Shown here: piece after piece, positions 6,837-14,671 of the stretch | Position numbering within the stretch: the first letter of the stretch is position 1 | Layout of the letters: the number at the start of each line of letters is the position of its first letter | NCBI GenBank assembly: GCA_026392155.1 | Contig: JAPLCP010000194.1 | Coordinates: forward strand, 1 to 37,677 | Source: Armatimonadota bacterium | GTDB taxonomy: Bacteria; Armatimonadota; Armatimonadia; Armatimonadales; Armatimonadaceae | Length of the DNA stretch: 37,677 nucleotides | Reading direction: 5' to 3' | Translations under genes and position numbers: made by a program | The notes under the pieces: generated by a model | What the model saw: the letters and a program-made list of their open reading frames with translations, nothing else | Told to the model about the DNA's origin: nothing | Databases searched by the model: none

Positions 6837-8451
6837 AGTGATCGTGGTGGTGATCGCCGCCACCGGCTGCCGGGGGCTCCGGCTTCTCGACCACGAGGGT
6901 CTCGGTGGTGAGGATCATGCTGGCGATGGACGCCGCATTGGCTAGGGCGGAGCGGCTGACCTTGACCGGGTCAATCACGCCAAAGCCAACCATGTCGCCG
7001 TACTCCTCGGTCAGGGCGTTGAAGCCGTGTCCCTTGGCAAGGCTCTTGACCTTGTTGACCACGACGGAGCCTTCCAGCCCGGCGTTGGCAGCGATGGTGC
7101 GAAGAGGCGACTCCAGGGCCTTGCGGACAATGTCCACACCGACCTGCTCGTCTTTATCGTCCACAACCACACTGTCAAGATCCGCGATGACGTTGATGAA
7201 GGCCACGCCACCACCGGCGACGATTCCCTCTTCCACCGCCGCGCGTGTGGCGGAGAGAGCGTCCTCGTAGCGGTGCTTCTTTTCCTTCAGCTCGGTCTCG
7301 GTGGAAGCGCCCACCTGGATCACGGCAACGCCACCGGCTAGCTTGGCGAGTCGCTCTTGGAGCTTCTCTTTGTCGTAGCTGGAGTCGGTGTTGTCAATCT
7401 GCTTGCGGATCTGGTTGATACGGCCCTTGACCGCGTCTGAGTCTCCGTTGCCTTCGACCACCGTGGTGTTGTCCTTGGTGACGACGATCTTCTTGGCCTG
7501 GCCTAGCATGTCGAGCGTGACGCTCTCCAGCTTGAAGCCTAGGTCCTCGGTGATGAACTTGCCACCCGTGAGGATCGCCATGTCTTCCATCATGGCCTTG
7601 CGGCGGTCGCCAAAGCCAGGAGCCTTGACGGCAACCACGTTCAGAATTCCACGAATCTTGTTGACCACCATGGTAGCCAGCGCATCGCCATCCAGATCCT
7701 CAGCCACGATCACCAAGGGGCGACGGGTCTGCATAACCTGCTCTAAGATCGGAACAAGATCAGCGGCGAGGCTGATTTTCTTCTCGTAGTAGAGAATGAA
7801 GGCGTTCTCGAAGATACCTTCCATGCGCTCGGTGTCGGTGACGAAGTAGGGGGAGATGTAGCCCTTGTCGAACTGCATACCCTCGACGATCTCAAGCGTG
7901 GTATCGCGGCCCTTGGACTCCTCGACGGTAATGACGCCGTCCTTGCCCACTTTGTCCAGCGCATCGGCGATGATCTCACCGATCTCGGTGTCGTTGTTAC
8001 CCGAGATTGCAGCGACCTGTGCGACCATCTCGCCGTCTACCGGGATTGCATTGGCCTTGAGAGCGGCAACCGCCACCTCAACCGCCTTGTCAATTCCCTT
8101 CTTCACGGAGAGGGGAGCGCCACCGGCGGCGACATAGCGAAGGCCTTCGTTGACAATAGACTGTGCCAGCACGGTAGCTGTTGTTGTACCATCACCGGCG
8201 ATATCGTTGGTCTTGCTGGCGACTTCTTTCACGAGCTGAGCGCCCATGTTCTCGAACTTATCTTCCAGCTCGACTTCTTTTGCGACCGTCACGCCGTCTT
8301 TGGTGATCGTGGGGGAGCCCCACTTCTTCTCGATCACAACATTGCGTCCGCGAGGTCCTAGGGTTACCTTGACCGCGTTGGCGACCGCATTGGCCCCACG
8401 CTCCAGAGCGCGGCGTGCCGCCTCGTCAAAAAGCAGTTCTTTACTTGCCAT
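6835..8451 (-). CDS. groL: Chaperonin GroEL (Hsp60)
   Basis: The protein has 538 residues, full length for group I chaperonins. It folds proteins inside a 14-mer cavity capped by GroES, powered by ATP. Diagnostic stretches are present: [20 protein letters not shown] (about 31-50), the ATP-site [11 protein letters not shown] (about 86-96) and the [20 protein letters not shown] start. The usual GGM-repeat tail is replaced by [11 protein letters not shown], rich in histidine. The start codon lies 15 bases after the groES stop without an obvious Shine-Dalgarno sequence. A palindromic element begins exactly at the stop codon, which may have shaped the tail. Confidence 0.97.
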   Translation of the reverse strand: MASKELLFDEAARRALERGANAVANAVKVTLGPRGRNVVIEKKWGSPTITKDGVTVAKEVELEDKFENMGAQLVKEVASKTNDIAGDGTTTATVLAQSIVNEGLRYVAAGGAPLSVKKGIDKAVEVAVAALKANAIPVDGEMVAQVAAISGNNDTEIGEIIADALDKVGKDGVITVEESKGRDTTLEIVEGMQFDKGYISPYFVTDTERMEGIFENAFILYYEKKISLAADLVPILEQVMQTRRPLVIVAEDLDGDALATMVVNKIRGILNVVAVKAPGFGDRRKAMMEDMAILTGGKFITEDLGFKLESVTLDMLGQAKKIVVTKDNTTVVEGNGDSDAVKGRINQIRKQIDNTDSSYDKEKLQERLAKLAGGVAVIQVGASTETELKEKKHRYEDALSATRAAVEEGIVAGGGVAFINVIADLDSVVVDDKDEQVGVDIVRKALESPLRTIAANAGLEGSVVVNKVKSLAKGHGFNALTEEYGDMVGFGVIDPVKVSRSALANAASIASMILTTETLVVEKPEPPAAGGGDHHHDH

Positions 8452-8466
8452 AGTTTTTATTTTCCG

Positions 8467-8751
8467 TTACTTAATCGCGTAGATCTGATCCTCATCGAGG
8501 ATCATCACGGTCTCGTTGTTGAGCTTGAACTCAGTGCCGCCGTACTTGCTGTAAACAACAAGATCGCCAACTTTTACATTGAGCGCGTTGCGCTCGCCGC
8601 TGTCTAGGACGCGGCCATTGCCTACCGCAATCACAATGCCTTCTGTTGGCTTGGTCTTAGCCGTGTCGGGGAGGAAGATCCCTCCAGCCGACTTCTCGTC
8701 GGACTCCGACGGCTTGACCACGACTTTGTCACCCAGGGGTCGAATTGTCAT
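8467..8751 (-). CDS. groS: Co-chaperonin GroES (Hsp10)
   Basis: The protein has 94 residues, the normal GroES length, beginning [20 protein letters not shown]. It contains the mobile-loop region [20 protein letters not shown] (about 21-40) and the C-terminal strand [12 protein letters not shown]. It caps the GroEL ring. It is first in the bicistronic groES-groEL operon under a consensus-like promoter with a CIRCE operator. GGAG lies about 13 nt before the start codon, unusually far, as for pdhA. Confidence 0.97.
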   Translation of the reverse strand: MTIRPLGDKVVVKPSESDEKSAGGIFLPDTAKTKPTEGIVIAVGNGRVLDSGERNALNVKVGDLVVYSKYGGTEFKLNNETVMILDEDQIYAIK

Positions 8752-8771
8752 AGTTTGCTTTCACTCCAAAA

Positions 8772-8798
8772 TTAGCAGTCTTGGCTTCAGAGTGCCAA
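8772..8798 (-). promoter_or_regulatory. CIRCE operator (HrcA binding site)
   Basis: On the minus strand this reads TTGGCACTC, nine bases (TGAAGCCAA), GACTGCTAA. The classical CIRCE is TTAGCACTC-N9-GAGTGCTAA, so each arm has one change and the spacing is exact. It sits at the predicted transcription start of groES, where HrcA would block transcription until heat shock. Confidence 0.85.
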
Positions 8799-8803
8799 CG
8801 GGT

Positions 8804-8831
8804 ATTATATCAATTGTCGCAAAAAAATCAA
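8804..8831 (-). promoter_or_regulatory. groES-groEL promoter
   Basis: On the minus strand the -35 is TTGATT (8831-8826), the spacer 16 bases, and the -10 a perfect TATAAT (8809-8804). Transcription would start around 8797, inside the CIRCE element. Confidence 0.8.
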
Positions 8832-8916
8832 GAGATTCTCGGAGGTTTTCTCCGAAGCTTTTTCCTAAGACAAGTTGTAATTTTGGGTGGTGTATTATTT
8901 TTTCTCTTTAAGCGAT

Positions 8917-8922
8917 TATAAT
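8917..8922 (+). promoter_or_regulatory. -10 box of the metalloprotease gene
   Basis: TATAAT lies 59 bases before the ATG at 8982. The AT-rich upstream part (8895-8915) has no clear -35. GAGGAG at 8965-8970 is the likely ribosome binding site, 11 nt from the start. Confidence 0.5.
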
Positions 8923-8981
8923 AGTGTGGCGGCGGATGCTGCCTCAAAATAATGATCTCTCTTTAGAGGAGCTACTCTAGC

Positions 8982-11465
8982 ATGTTTTCTCGTCTGGCCG
9001 CTGCGGCGGCCCTTGCTCTCATCTTGCCATCCGCTGTGCTGGCACAGCCACCGACGCCTCCGCAAGGCACTCGGCCTCAAGGTGGACCACCGCCGGGACA
9101 GGGCGCTCCACCCTCGGCACCAGGGAAGCCCAAGCCCTACGCCGATGTGATCACCAAAGAGGCGAAGTCGGATCTGACGGGGCTCTTTAAGACGCATCAG
9201 ATAGACGACAAGTACTACTTTGAGATTCCCAAGTCCGCTCTTGGCAAAGAAGTCATGTGGGTGACGACTCTTGAGCGCTCGTCGGCGTTCTACGGCTTTG
9301 GTCAGACCGAGGTGCAAGACCGCGTGGTTCGCTTCGAGAAGCGCGGCGATAAAGTCCTGATGCGCGGCGTGAGCTACCGAATCCGGGCCAACGAGAACCA
9401 CGGCGATGTGAAGCGTGCGCTGGAGAAAGGCAATATCGAGCCCATTCTGGCGATCTACACGGTTCTGTCCTACGGCGATGGCGAGTCTATGGTGATAGAT
9501 GCCTCGCCGCTGATCTACTCCAGCCTCTTTGGCGCGAGCTTTGATCCTAGTCGCAGCTTTATCGAGAGCATGAAGTCCTTCCCCCAGAACGTGCTGGTGA
9601 AAGTCACCGGAACGCGTGCGGGTGGCGGCGCTCCTCCTAGCCCCTTTGGTGGAGGGGCTCCGGCAGGCGGCGCCTCGGAGACGGTGGTGATCAACCACAA
9701 TATCGTGATGCTTCCCGAGAAGCCCATGCTACCGCGTCTCTTTGATAGCCGTGTGGGCTGGTTTGCCACTAGCTATCAAGAGCTGGGGGGATCGGAAAAT
9801 AAAGTCAAAGATGTGACGATCATTGACCGCTGGCGCTTGGAGAAAAAAGACCCTAGCGCGGCGCTCTCCGAGCCGGTCAAGCCGATCACCTACTACATGG
9901 GCAGCGAGATCCCTGCCAAGTGGAAGCCATTTATCAAGAAGGGGATCGAGGCCTGGAACCCGGCCTTTGAGAAGGCGGGCTTTAAGAACGCTGTGGTCTG
10001 TCGCGATATTCCCAGCAAAGAGGAAGACCCCGAGTTCGACGATGAGGACATCCGCTACACTATGGTGCGCTGGCTGCCCTCGGGCGTAGAGAACGCCTAT
10101 GGCCCCCATCTCTCGGACCCGCGCACAGGCGAGATTCTCAACGGGAGCCCGAAGATCTTCCATAATATCCTGAGCCTGGTGCAGAACTGGTACTTTGTGC
10201 AGGCGAGCCACTCCGACCCGCGTGCTCGCAAGCTGCCGTTCCCGGAAGACCTTACGGGCGAGCTCTTGGCCTACGTGGTCACCCACGAGGTTGGGCATAC
10301 GCTGGGCTTTCCGCACAACATGAAGGCTAGCTCGTCGGTGCCTATCGCGAATCTGCGCGACCCAAAGTGGACCGCGCAGTGGGGCACGACGCCCTCGATC
10401 ATGGACTATGCCCGCAATAACTATGTTGCGCAGCCCGAGGATAAAGTAACCCAGCTCATGCCTAAGATCGGGATGTACGATCACTTTGCGGTGGAGTGGG
10501 GCTACTCGGTCTTTCCCGGCGTGAAGACATCTGAGGATGAGAAGACCTATCTTAATGCGATTGCTAATCGGCAGATGACCAACCCGATGCTGCGCTTTGG
10601 CAATCCCTCCGGCGATGATCCGGGCCGCCAGACGGAAGACATTGGGGCCGACGGGGTCGAGGCGACTCGGCTGGGAATGAAGAACCTGGAGCGGACGCTG
10701 GGCTGGCTTGCGTCGGCGACTCTCAAGTCCAACGAGGATTTCTCCGATCTGGACGCGATGTACAACGAGGTTCTGGGCCAGCGCTCGCTGGAGCTAGGCC
10801 ATGTGCTCACGATTGTCGGCGGCGTGACTGAGACGGAGTACCATGTTGGGCAGAGTGGCAATCCCAACTACACGCCCGTTCCCAAGGCGCGTCAGAAAGC
10901 CGCCGTTCAGCTCTTCAACGACCTCGTCTTCAAGACAAGCCCGATTCTGGTACGTCCGGACATCACCAGCAAGACCAGCGCAACGGGAACGGTAGACCGG
11001 GTGCTCTCTGAGCAGCGGCGCTTTATCAGTGGCCTGCTCAGCGACAGCCGCCTGAACAAGCTCGTGGAGTTTGAGACGACGGCTCCTAAGGCGGCCTACC
11101 CGATCAGTGAGCTGCTCACAGACCTCAAGAACGGGATCTTCAGCGAGCTTGCACAGCCCAAGCCCACCACGGATCTCTACCGCCGCAACCTCCAGCGTGC
11201 CTACGTGGATGCCCTCGTGGCTAAGCTCGGCCCACCCCCCGCGCCGCCCACGCTTCCTGCGGGCCTGCCTGCCGATCTCGTCCGGCGTGCTCGTAGCAAC
11301 TCGGGTCCTCTCTCCGGTGAGGCAAAAGTGCAGGTTCGCGCCGCGCTTGGGGAGCTTCAGGCATCGTTGGCTACCGCAAAAGCCAAGACCACAGACCGTG
11401 CAACTCTGCTACACATCACGGATTCGTGGAAGCTGATTGACGAGGTTCTGAACCCGAAGAAGTAG
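8982..11465 (+). CDS. Secreted zinc metalloprotease, DUF5117/DUF5118-like
   Basis: The protein has 827 residues with a Sec signal peptide (about 1-22, cleavage near VLAQ) and a Pro/Gly/Gln-rich segment after it. The zinc site is THEVGHTLGFPHN (about residues 433-445), an extended HExxHxxGxxHN gluzincin/metzincin-like motif. The order of the rest (YADVITKEAKSDLTGLF near the N-terminus, long C-terminal helical region) fits the large metalloproteases annotated with DUF5118-DUF5117-DUF4953 in Bacteroidota, Acidobacteriota and Armatimonadota. It probably acts in the periplasm or outside the cell. Substrate unknown. A Gly/Pro/Ala-rich loop at about residues 208-228 is encoded by a 7-bp hairpin (9640-9660) and may be a derived insertion. 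Confidence 0.85.
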   Translation: MFSRLAAAAALALILPSAVLAQPPTPPQGTRPQGGPPPGQGAPPSAPGKPKPYADVITKEAKSDLTGLFKTHQIDDKYYFEIPKSALGKEVMWVTTLERSSAFYGFGQTEVQDRVVRFEKRGDKVLMRGVSYRIRANENHGDVKRALEKGNIEPILAIYTVLSYGDGESMVIDASPLIYSSLFGASFDPSRSFIESMKSFPQNVLVKVTGTRAGGGAPPSPFGGGAPAGGASETVVINHNIVMLPEKPMLPRLFDSRVGWFATSYQELGGSENKVKDVTIIDRWRLEKKDPSAALSEPVKPITYYMGSEIPAKWKPFIKKGIEAWNPAFEKAGFKNAVVCRDIPSKEEDPEFDDEDIRYTMVRWLPSGVENAYGPHLSDPRTGEILNGSPKIFHNILSLVQNWYFVQASHSDPRARKLPFPEDLTGELLAYVVTHEVGHTLGFPHNMKASSSVPIANLRDPKWTAQWGTTPSIMDYARNNYVAQPEDKVTQLMPKIGMYDHFAVEWGYSVFPGVKTSEDEKTYLNAIANRQMTNPMLRFGNPSGDDPGRQTEDIGADGVEATRLGMKNLERTLGWLASATLKSNEDFSDLDAMYNEVLGQRSLELGHVLTIVGGVTETEYHVGQSGNPNYTPVPKARQKAAVQLFNDLVFKTSPILVRPDITSKTSATGTVDRVLSEQRRFISGLLSDSRLNKLVEFETTAPKAAYPISELLTDLKNGIFSELAQPKPTTDLYRRNLQRAYVDALVAKLGPPPAPPTLPAGLPADLVRRARSNSGPLSGEAKVQVRAALGELQASLATAKAKTTDRATLLHITDSWKLIDEVLNPKK
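9640..9660 (+). repeat. Hairpin within the metalloprotease gene (weak family member)
   Basis: AGCCCCT, loop TTGGTGG, AGGGGCT, preceded by CTCCTCCT. It encodes a low-complexity Pro/Gly loop (PPSPFGGGAPAGG). It resembles the C-rich/G-rich palindromes but lacks the core, so its membership is uncertain. Confidence 0.35.
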
Positions 11466-11472
11466 GGGCCGT

Positions 11473-11505
11473 AATCTGGCCCTGCTAGAGTGGCAGGGCC
11501 AGATT
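11473..11505 (+). terminator. Hairpin terminator after the metalloprotease gene
   Basis: A perfect 13-bp stem, AATCTGGCCCTGC / GCAGGGCCAGATT, with a 7-nt loop starts 8 bases after the stop codon. Only a short T-rich stretch follows, so it could be a terminator or a 3'-end protecting hairpin. Confidence 0.65.
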
Positions 11506-11583
11506 GTTAGGAATTTAACAGAGCTTGTGTCACATTTGTGATATATGTGCCGTTGGAGAAAAAGAAACGAGGAGGAACTCCAA

Positions 11584-12597
11584 ATGCACCAGGTTGACAA
11601 GTCAAAAAGTAATCCTTTGTTGACAAAACAGAATCTCTCTATTCTTAAGACAAGCTATGTAAAAGCACTGCCCCAGCTCTCCGCTCCCCAAAAGCAGCTC
11701 TCAGACCAGCGGCTTGCCGTGCTTCAGCGCACAAATGCAGACTTCCAGGGCCAGCTTCAGGGCCTTTTCAAAGAGCAAGGGATAGATCCCAAGAAGCTCA
11801 ACGATGAGCTGAAGCTGATCTTTGGCCTCAGTGACCCCAAGCAGCAAGAACAAAAACTTACCGAGTTTAAACAGAAAAATGCCTCGTTCTTCTCGGCTGC
11901 CCAGAATCGCTTCAATGCCTCAGGTCTCAGTAAGAGTTTGATTTCCCGCTATCCGCTGGGTAAGAACCAGAAGCTGCGTCCTGCCCCTAACCCCGGTGGA
12001 GTGATGGTTGAGGACGATCCGCCCCCTCCGCCCCCTCCCCCCGCAAGCTCCGATCTGCGCCTGGCAGCACCGTTTAGTTTTTCGGGACTGAGCGAACGAG
12101 GTGATGCTTGTGAGGCAAGTGATCAGGGAAGACTTTCTGCCTTCATTAGCAAGTACATGGATTCGGGGCGGAGAACGGCTTTTGTAGGGCAAGTTCTGAT
12201 GGTGCCAGCTGGGGTACGTTCGGTAGAGGTCACCTCTGTTTTCTCCGACACCTATTTTTTTGCATCTGCGACAGTAGTGGGTGGCTATGCTTCAGCCGAT
12301 ACACATATTAGCTTGCAGCTCCTTACCGAAGGGAATCAGCTTCTCTCCGAAGATAGACGTACGATGGCGAATGTATCCCTCCCCATTGGGGGGAATGTCT
12401 CGGATACGCGTGGACCACAGGGGCCTGCCGTGTCCCTGATCGGGCGCTACAATCGGCCAGATCCGGCACGAGAAGAGCGACTCCATCTTGTACTGACGGT
12501 CGAGGCCTGGTGTGGCGGGGGCGGGCTTTTAGGAGGGGGAGGGAGTGCTCGTAGCTTGGGGACGCTGGAGCGCTTCGATGTGCGCCTAGTTCGGTAG
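11584..12597 (+). CDS. Unrecognised protein with helical N-terminus and proline linker
   Basis: The protein has 337 residues. The start at 11584 is chosen because AGGAGG (11570-11575) stands 8 nt before it; a longer open frame reaches 11545 without such a site. Residues 1-125 are Gln/Lys/Leu-rich and probably helical, with repeated (L)PQLSAPQKQLSD and DPKQQEQKLTEF-like segments. A DDPPPPPPPPASSD linker follows (about 144-157), and then a beta-rich domain (about 158-337) with several aromatic and Ser/Thr/Gly-rich strands. There is no Sec signal peptide or membrane helix, and no family is recognised. The composition suggests a stand-alone gene, since rdgB downstream has its own promoter-like element. 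Confidence 0.8.
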   Translation: MHQVDKSKSNPLLTKQNLSILKTSYVKALPQLSAPQKQLSDQRLAVLQRTNADFQGQLQGLFKEQGIDPKKLNDELKLIFGLSDPKQQEQKLTEFKQKNASFFSAAQNRFNASGLSKSLISRYPLGKNQKLRPAPNPGGVMVEDDPPPPPPPPASSDLRLAAPFSFSGLSERGDACEASDQGRLSAFISKYMDSGRRTAFVGQVLMVPAGVRSVEVTSVFSDTYFFASATVVGGYASADTHISLQLLTEGNQLLSEDRRTMANVSLPIGGNVSDTRGPQGPAVSLIGRYNRPDPAREERLHLVLTVEAWCGGGGLLGGGGSARSLGTLERFDVRLVR

Positions 12598-12605
12598 CGG
12601 GTAGG

Positions 12606-12611
12606 TATACT
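12606..12611 (+). promoter_or_regulatory. -10 box TATACT directly before rdgB
   Basis: TATACT ends 7 nt before the ATG at 12619. No Shine-Dalgarno sequence is present. This spacing would place the transcription start on or next to the start codon. Confidence 0.5.
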
Positions 12612-12618
12612 GCCTTTG

Positions 12619-13179
12619 ATGAAAATTATTCTGGCGACTCGCAACGCCCACAAGGTCGAGGAGATGCAGCAGCTTCTCCCCGACCTTGAGCTCTTACCTC
12701 TCCCCGAGGATGCTCCAGACCCCGAAGAAACGGGCGCGACTTTCCTCGAAAATGCCCGCATCAAGGCCCTCTCTGCCGCGCTGCACACGGGGCTTCCCGC
12801 CCTCGCGGATGACAGTGGTATTTGCATAGACGCGCTCGGTGGCGCTCCCGGCGTGCACTCCGCCCGCTGGGTGAGCGAGGAGAACTGGATTCCAGAAGTC
12901 TTGAAAAAGCTTGACGGAAAAATAGACGGTGAGCGTAGCGCCCGCTATGTCTGTGCCCTGAGCCTGATGGCTCCCGATGGCACGATCTTGGCGGAGTCCG
13001 AAGGCACTTTTGCGGGGCGCATCGCAGGGGAGCCTCGTGGTACCAATGGCTTTGGCTACGACCCGATCTTTCTGGTAGAGCCCGACTACGCGCAGACGGT
13101 GGGTGAGATTAGTACCGAAGAAAAACATGCCCGCAGCCACCGTGGCGTGGCCGCACGGGTACTGAAAGAGGCTCTATGA
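12619..13179 (+). CDS. rdgB: XTP/dITP diphosphatase (RdgB/HAM1 family)
   Basis: The protein has 186 residues, typical for the family. It begins MKIILATRNAHKVEEM, the conserved (T/S)xNxxK substrate-binding start, and has ADDSGICIDALGGAPGVHSARW (about 65-86) with the catalytic Asp pair and Ser. The GTNGFGYDPIF motif (about 137-147) is present. It hydrolyses ITP, XTP and deoxy forms to monophosphates and so keeps damaged purines out of nucleic acids. The ATG at 12619 is preferred over an in-frame TTG just before it, because family members begin with M-K-I/L. The stop overlaps the amidase start by 4 bases (ATGA). Confidence 0.95.
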   Translation: MKIILATRNAHKVEEMQQLLPDLELLPLPEDAPDPEETGATFLENARIKALSAALHTGLPALADDSGICIDALGGAPGVHSARWVSEENWIPEVLKKLDGKIDGERSARYVCALSLMAPDGTILAESEGTFAGRIAGEPRGTNGFGYDPIFLVEPDYAQTVGEISTEEKHARSHRGVAARVLKEAL

Positions 13180-13781
13180 AGATCTGCATTGATCCTGGCC
13201 ATCCGTCGGAGGTAGGGGAGGGAACCCGCGGCAAGAAGCTTACAGAGATGCGCGCTGCGTGGCTGGTGGCCAAGCGCTTAGAGGCGATTTTAAAGGCCGC
13301 CGGGCATGAGACGAAGCTCACCAAGTCCCGTGAGAGAGAGTTTGTCAAGAACCGCAAGCGCGCCGAGATTGCCAACGCCTTTGGTGCCGATCTTCACGTC
13401 CGCCTCCACTGCGACTCGGAGGGCGGCACGGGTTTCTGGACGTATTTTCCCGACCGCCAAGGCACCGACTCCACCGGCAAGCGTGGCCCAAGTGGGAGCG
13501 TGATCGTGGCCTGTAAAGAAAAGGCTCCAAAGTTCCATGCTGCGCTTGCCGTCGGGCTTAAAGGCGCTCTACGGGATAACGGCTGCCAGCCTGATGTGAG
13601 AACTTTTGTGGGAGGCAAGCAAGGCGCACTCACCGGCTCGATCTGGTCGCAAGTGCCGGTGGTGCTCGTCGAGATGTGTGTCCTGAGCAACGCCAAAGAT
13701 GAGGCCTTTCTCACCTCGGAGAAGGGCCAAGATCAGATGGCGCAGGCACTAGCGGCGGGCGTTGCGGCGGCGTGCGGCTAG
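13176..13781 (+). CDS. N-acetylmuramoyl-L-alanine amidase, Amidase_3-like
   Basis: The protein has 201 residues. It begins directly with the first zinc motif KICIDPGHP (H9). The second ligand is probably E26 in KKLTEMRAA, the third H70 in VRLHCDSEGG, and the catalytic glutamate is in VLVEMCVLSN (about 168-177). This is the order of the Amidase_3 fold (AmiC/CwlV type), which cleaves the peptide stem from glycan strands. No signal peptide is present, although such enzymes normally act in the periplasm. It may be missing an N-terminal part or use another route. Translationally coupled to rdgB (ATGA overlap), and its 3' end overlaps the convergent PEP-CTERM gene by 33 bases. Confidence 0.8.
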   Translation: MKICIDPGHPSEVGEGTRGKKLTEMRAAWLVAKRLEAILKAAGHETKLTKSREREFVKNRKRAEIANAFGADLHVRLHCDSEGGTGFWTYFPDRQGTDSTGKRGPSGSVIVACKEKAPKFHAALAVGLKGALRDNGCQPDVRTFVGGKQGALTGSIWSQVPVVLVEMCVLSNAKDEAFLTSEKGQDQMAQALAAGVAAACG

Positions 13782-14615
13782 GGGAATTAGCCCCAGGAGC
13801 GCAAGGGCAAGTGTGTCCGGTTCAGGGATGCTCTGGCCACCGACCACGTCTTGTCCCTTCAGGTTGCCTTTCGAGTCTACGGTGTTGTCCACTTGGAAGT
13901 ACTGCGCCTGATAGCCACTGATGTCTTTGCCACTCTTGAGAGTGTCTTTCGCATAGGTTAGGTAGCCGTCGGCACTGTCAATAAGCTCCTGACGGTTGAC
14001 GGAGCCATCGGCGTAGTTGAGCTTAAAGTTAAACAGCCCCTGGCTCAGGTCAAGCCCGAAGTTGGCTTTGCTAGAGTCGAAGTCATTGACAATCTCCCAG
14101 AAGGCAAGCTGAAGCCCAGCTTGCTCTCCAAGAGTGTTGGCAACCTGAGGGCTACTGGGATCGGCGGGGTTGCGGTTGGCGTAGTTGTGGTAGAGGAGCG
14201 CGAGCGTATCGCTTGCTTTAGGGTCAGGCGTGCTGCTCCAGGGCTGCATAAACCCCTTGGTTGTGCCAAGGTCGTTGCTGGCACCGTTAACAAGCCAGGC
14301 TGTGGGCTCGACGCAGAGGGTGTAGAACCAGTCGCTACGGCTAAGATCGAAACCGGTTTGCCCCGACTTGCCGTACTGGGTCTTGAGAAGCCCCGCTCCG
14401 CTCTGGACCGTCTCCAGCTGCGTGCCATTGAAGGTCTGGAAAGTCAGTCCCGAGAGAAGGCCACCGCTGGTGCTATTAAGATCTGCGCTACTCTGACCCG
14501 TGAAGCTACTCAGGTCGAAGAATAAGTTAGTACGGGACTGTGCAAAAGCAGAGGGAGCGAGGAGCGTGAGAGCTAGAGCAAGGCCCAGAGGAAAGTGAAG
14601 GGCATGAGAGTTCAT
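13749..14615 (-). CDS. PEP-CTERM sorting-domain protein
   Basis: The protein has 288 residues with a Sec signal peptide (about 1-25, cleavage near AFAQ). A C-terminal tail follows the PEP-CTERM plan: PEP in SIPEPDT (about residues 262-268), a hydrophobic helix (LALALLGLIPLAA) and basic RRRNARR. Such tails are processed by exosortase, and the proteins are usually surface or biofilm matrix proteins. The central part is Asn/Ser/Gly/Asp-rich with no catalytic motif, and includes LCVEPTAWL and LGEQAGLQLAFWEIV, known from surface proteins of this class. The exosortase itself is not in the window. The 3' end overlaps the amidase gene on the other strand by 33 bases. Confidence 0.85.
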   Translation of the reverse strand: MNSHALHFPLGLALALTLLAPSAFAQSRTNLFFDLSSFTGQSSADLNSTSGGLLSGLTFQTFNGTQLETVQSGAGLLKTQYGKSGQTGFDLSRSDWFYTLCVEPTAWLVNGASNDLGTTKGFMQPWSSTPDPKASDTLALLYHNYANRNPADPSSPQVANTLGEQAGLQLAFWEIVNDFDSSKANFGLDLSQGLFNFKLNYADGSVNRQELIDSADGYLTYAKDTLKSGKDISGYQAQYFQVDNTVDSKGNLKGQDVVGGQSIPEPDTLALALLGLIPLAARRRNARR

Positions 14616-14627
14616 GCCCTAGATGTT

Positions 14628-14651
14628 TGGTGGGGCAAAGAATGCCCCACA
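14628..14651 (-). terminator. Hairpin between the DUF4097 and PEP-CTERM genes
   Basis: GTGGGGCA / TGCCCCAC with loop TTCTT on the minus strand lies 20 bases after the DUF4097 stop. There is no T run after it, so it may be a weak terminator or a leader hairpin of the PEP-CTERM gene. Confidence 0.45.
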
Positions 14652-14671
14652 CGGTGGGAATTAATGGTTTT

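Noticed and set aside
8916-9698. 260-residue minus-strand frame antisense to the metalloprotease
   Set aside because: Opposes the signal peptide and conserved N-terminal region of the protease and reads as low-complexity Arg/Ala/His; a shadow.
9729-10484. 251-residue minus-strand frame antisense to the metalloprotease zinc site region
   Set aside because: The plus strand encodes the HExxHxxGxxHN motif; the antisense frame has no family features.
11521-11545. CRP-like palindrome TCACA-TT-TGTGA before the gene at 11584
   Set aside because: Arms are in the inverse order and spacing differs from a CRP site (TGTGA-N6-TCACA).
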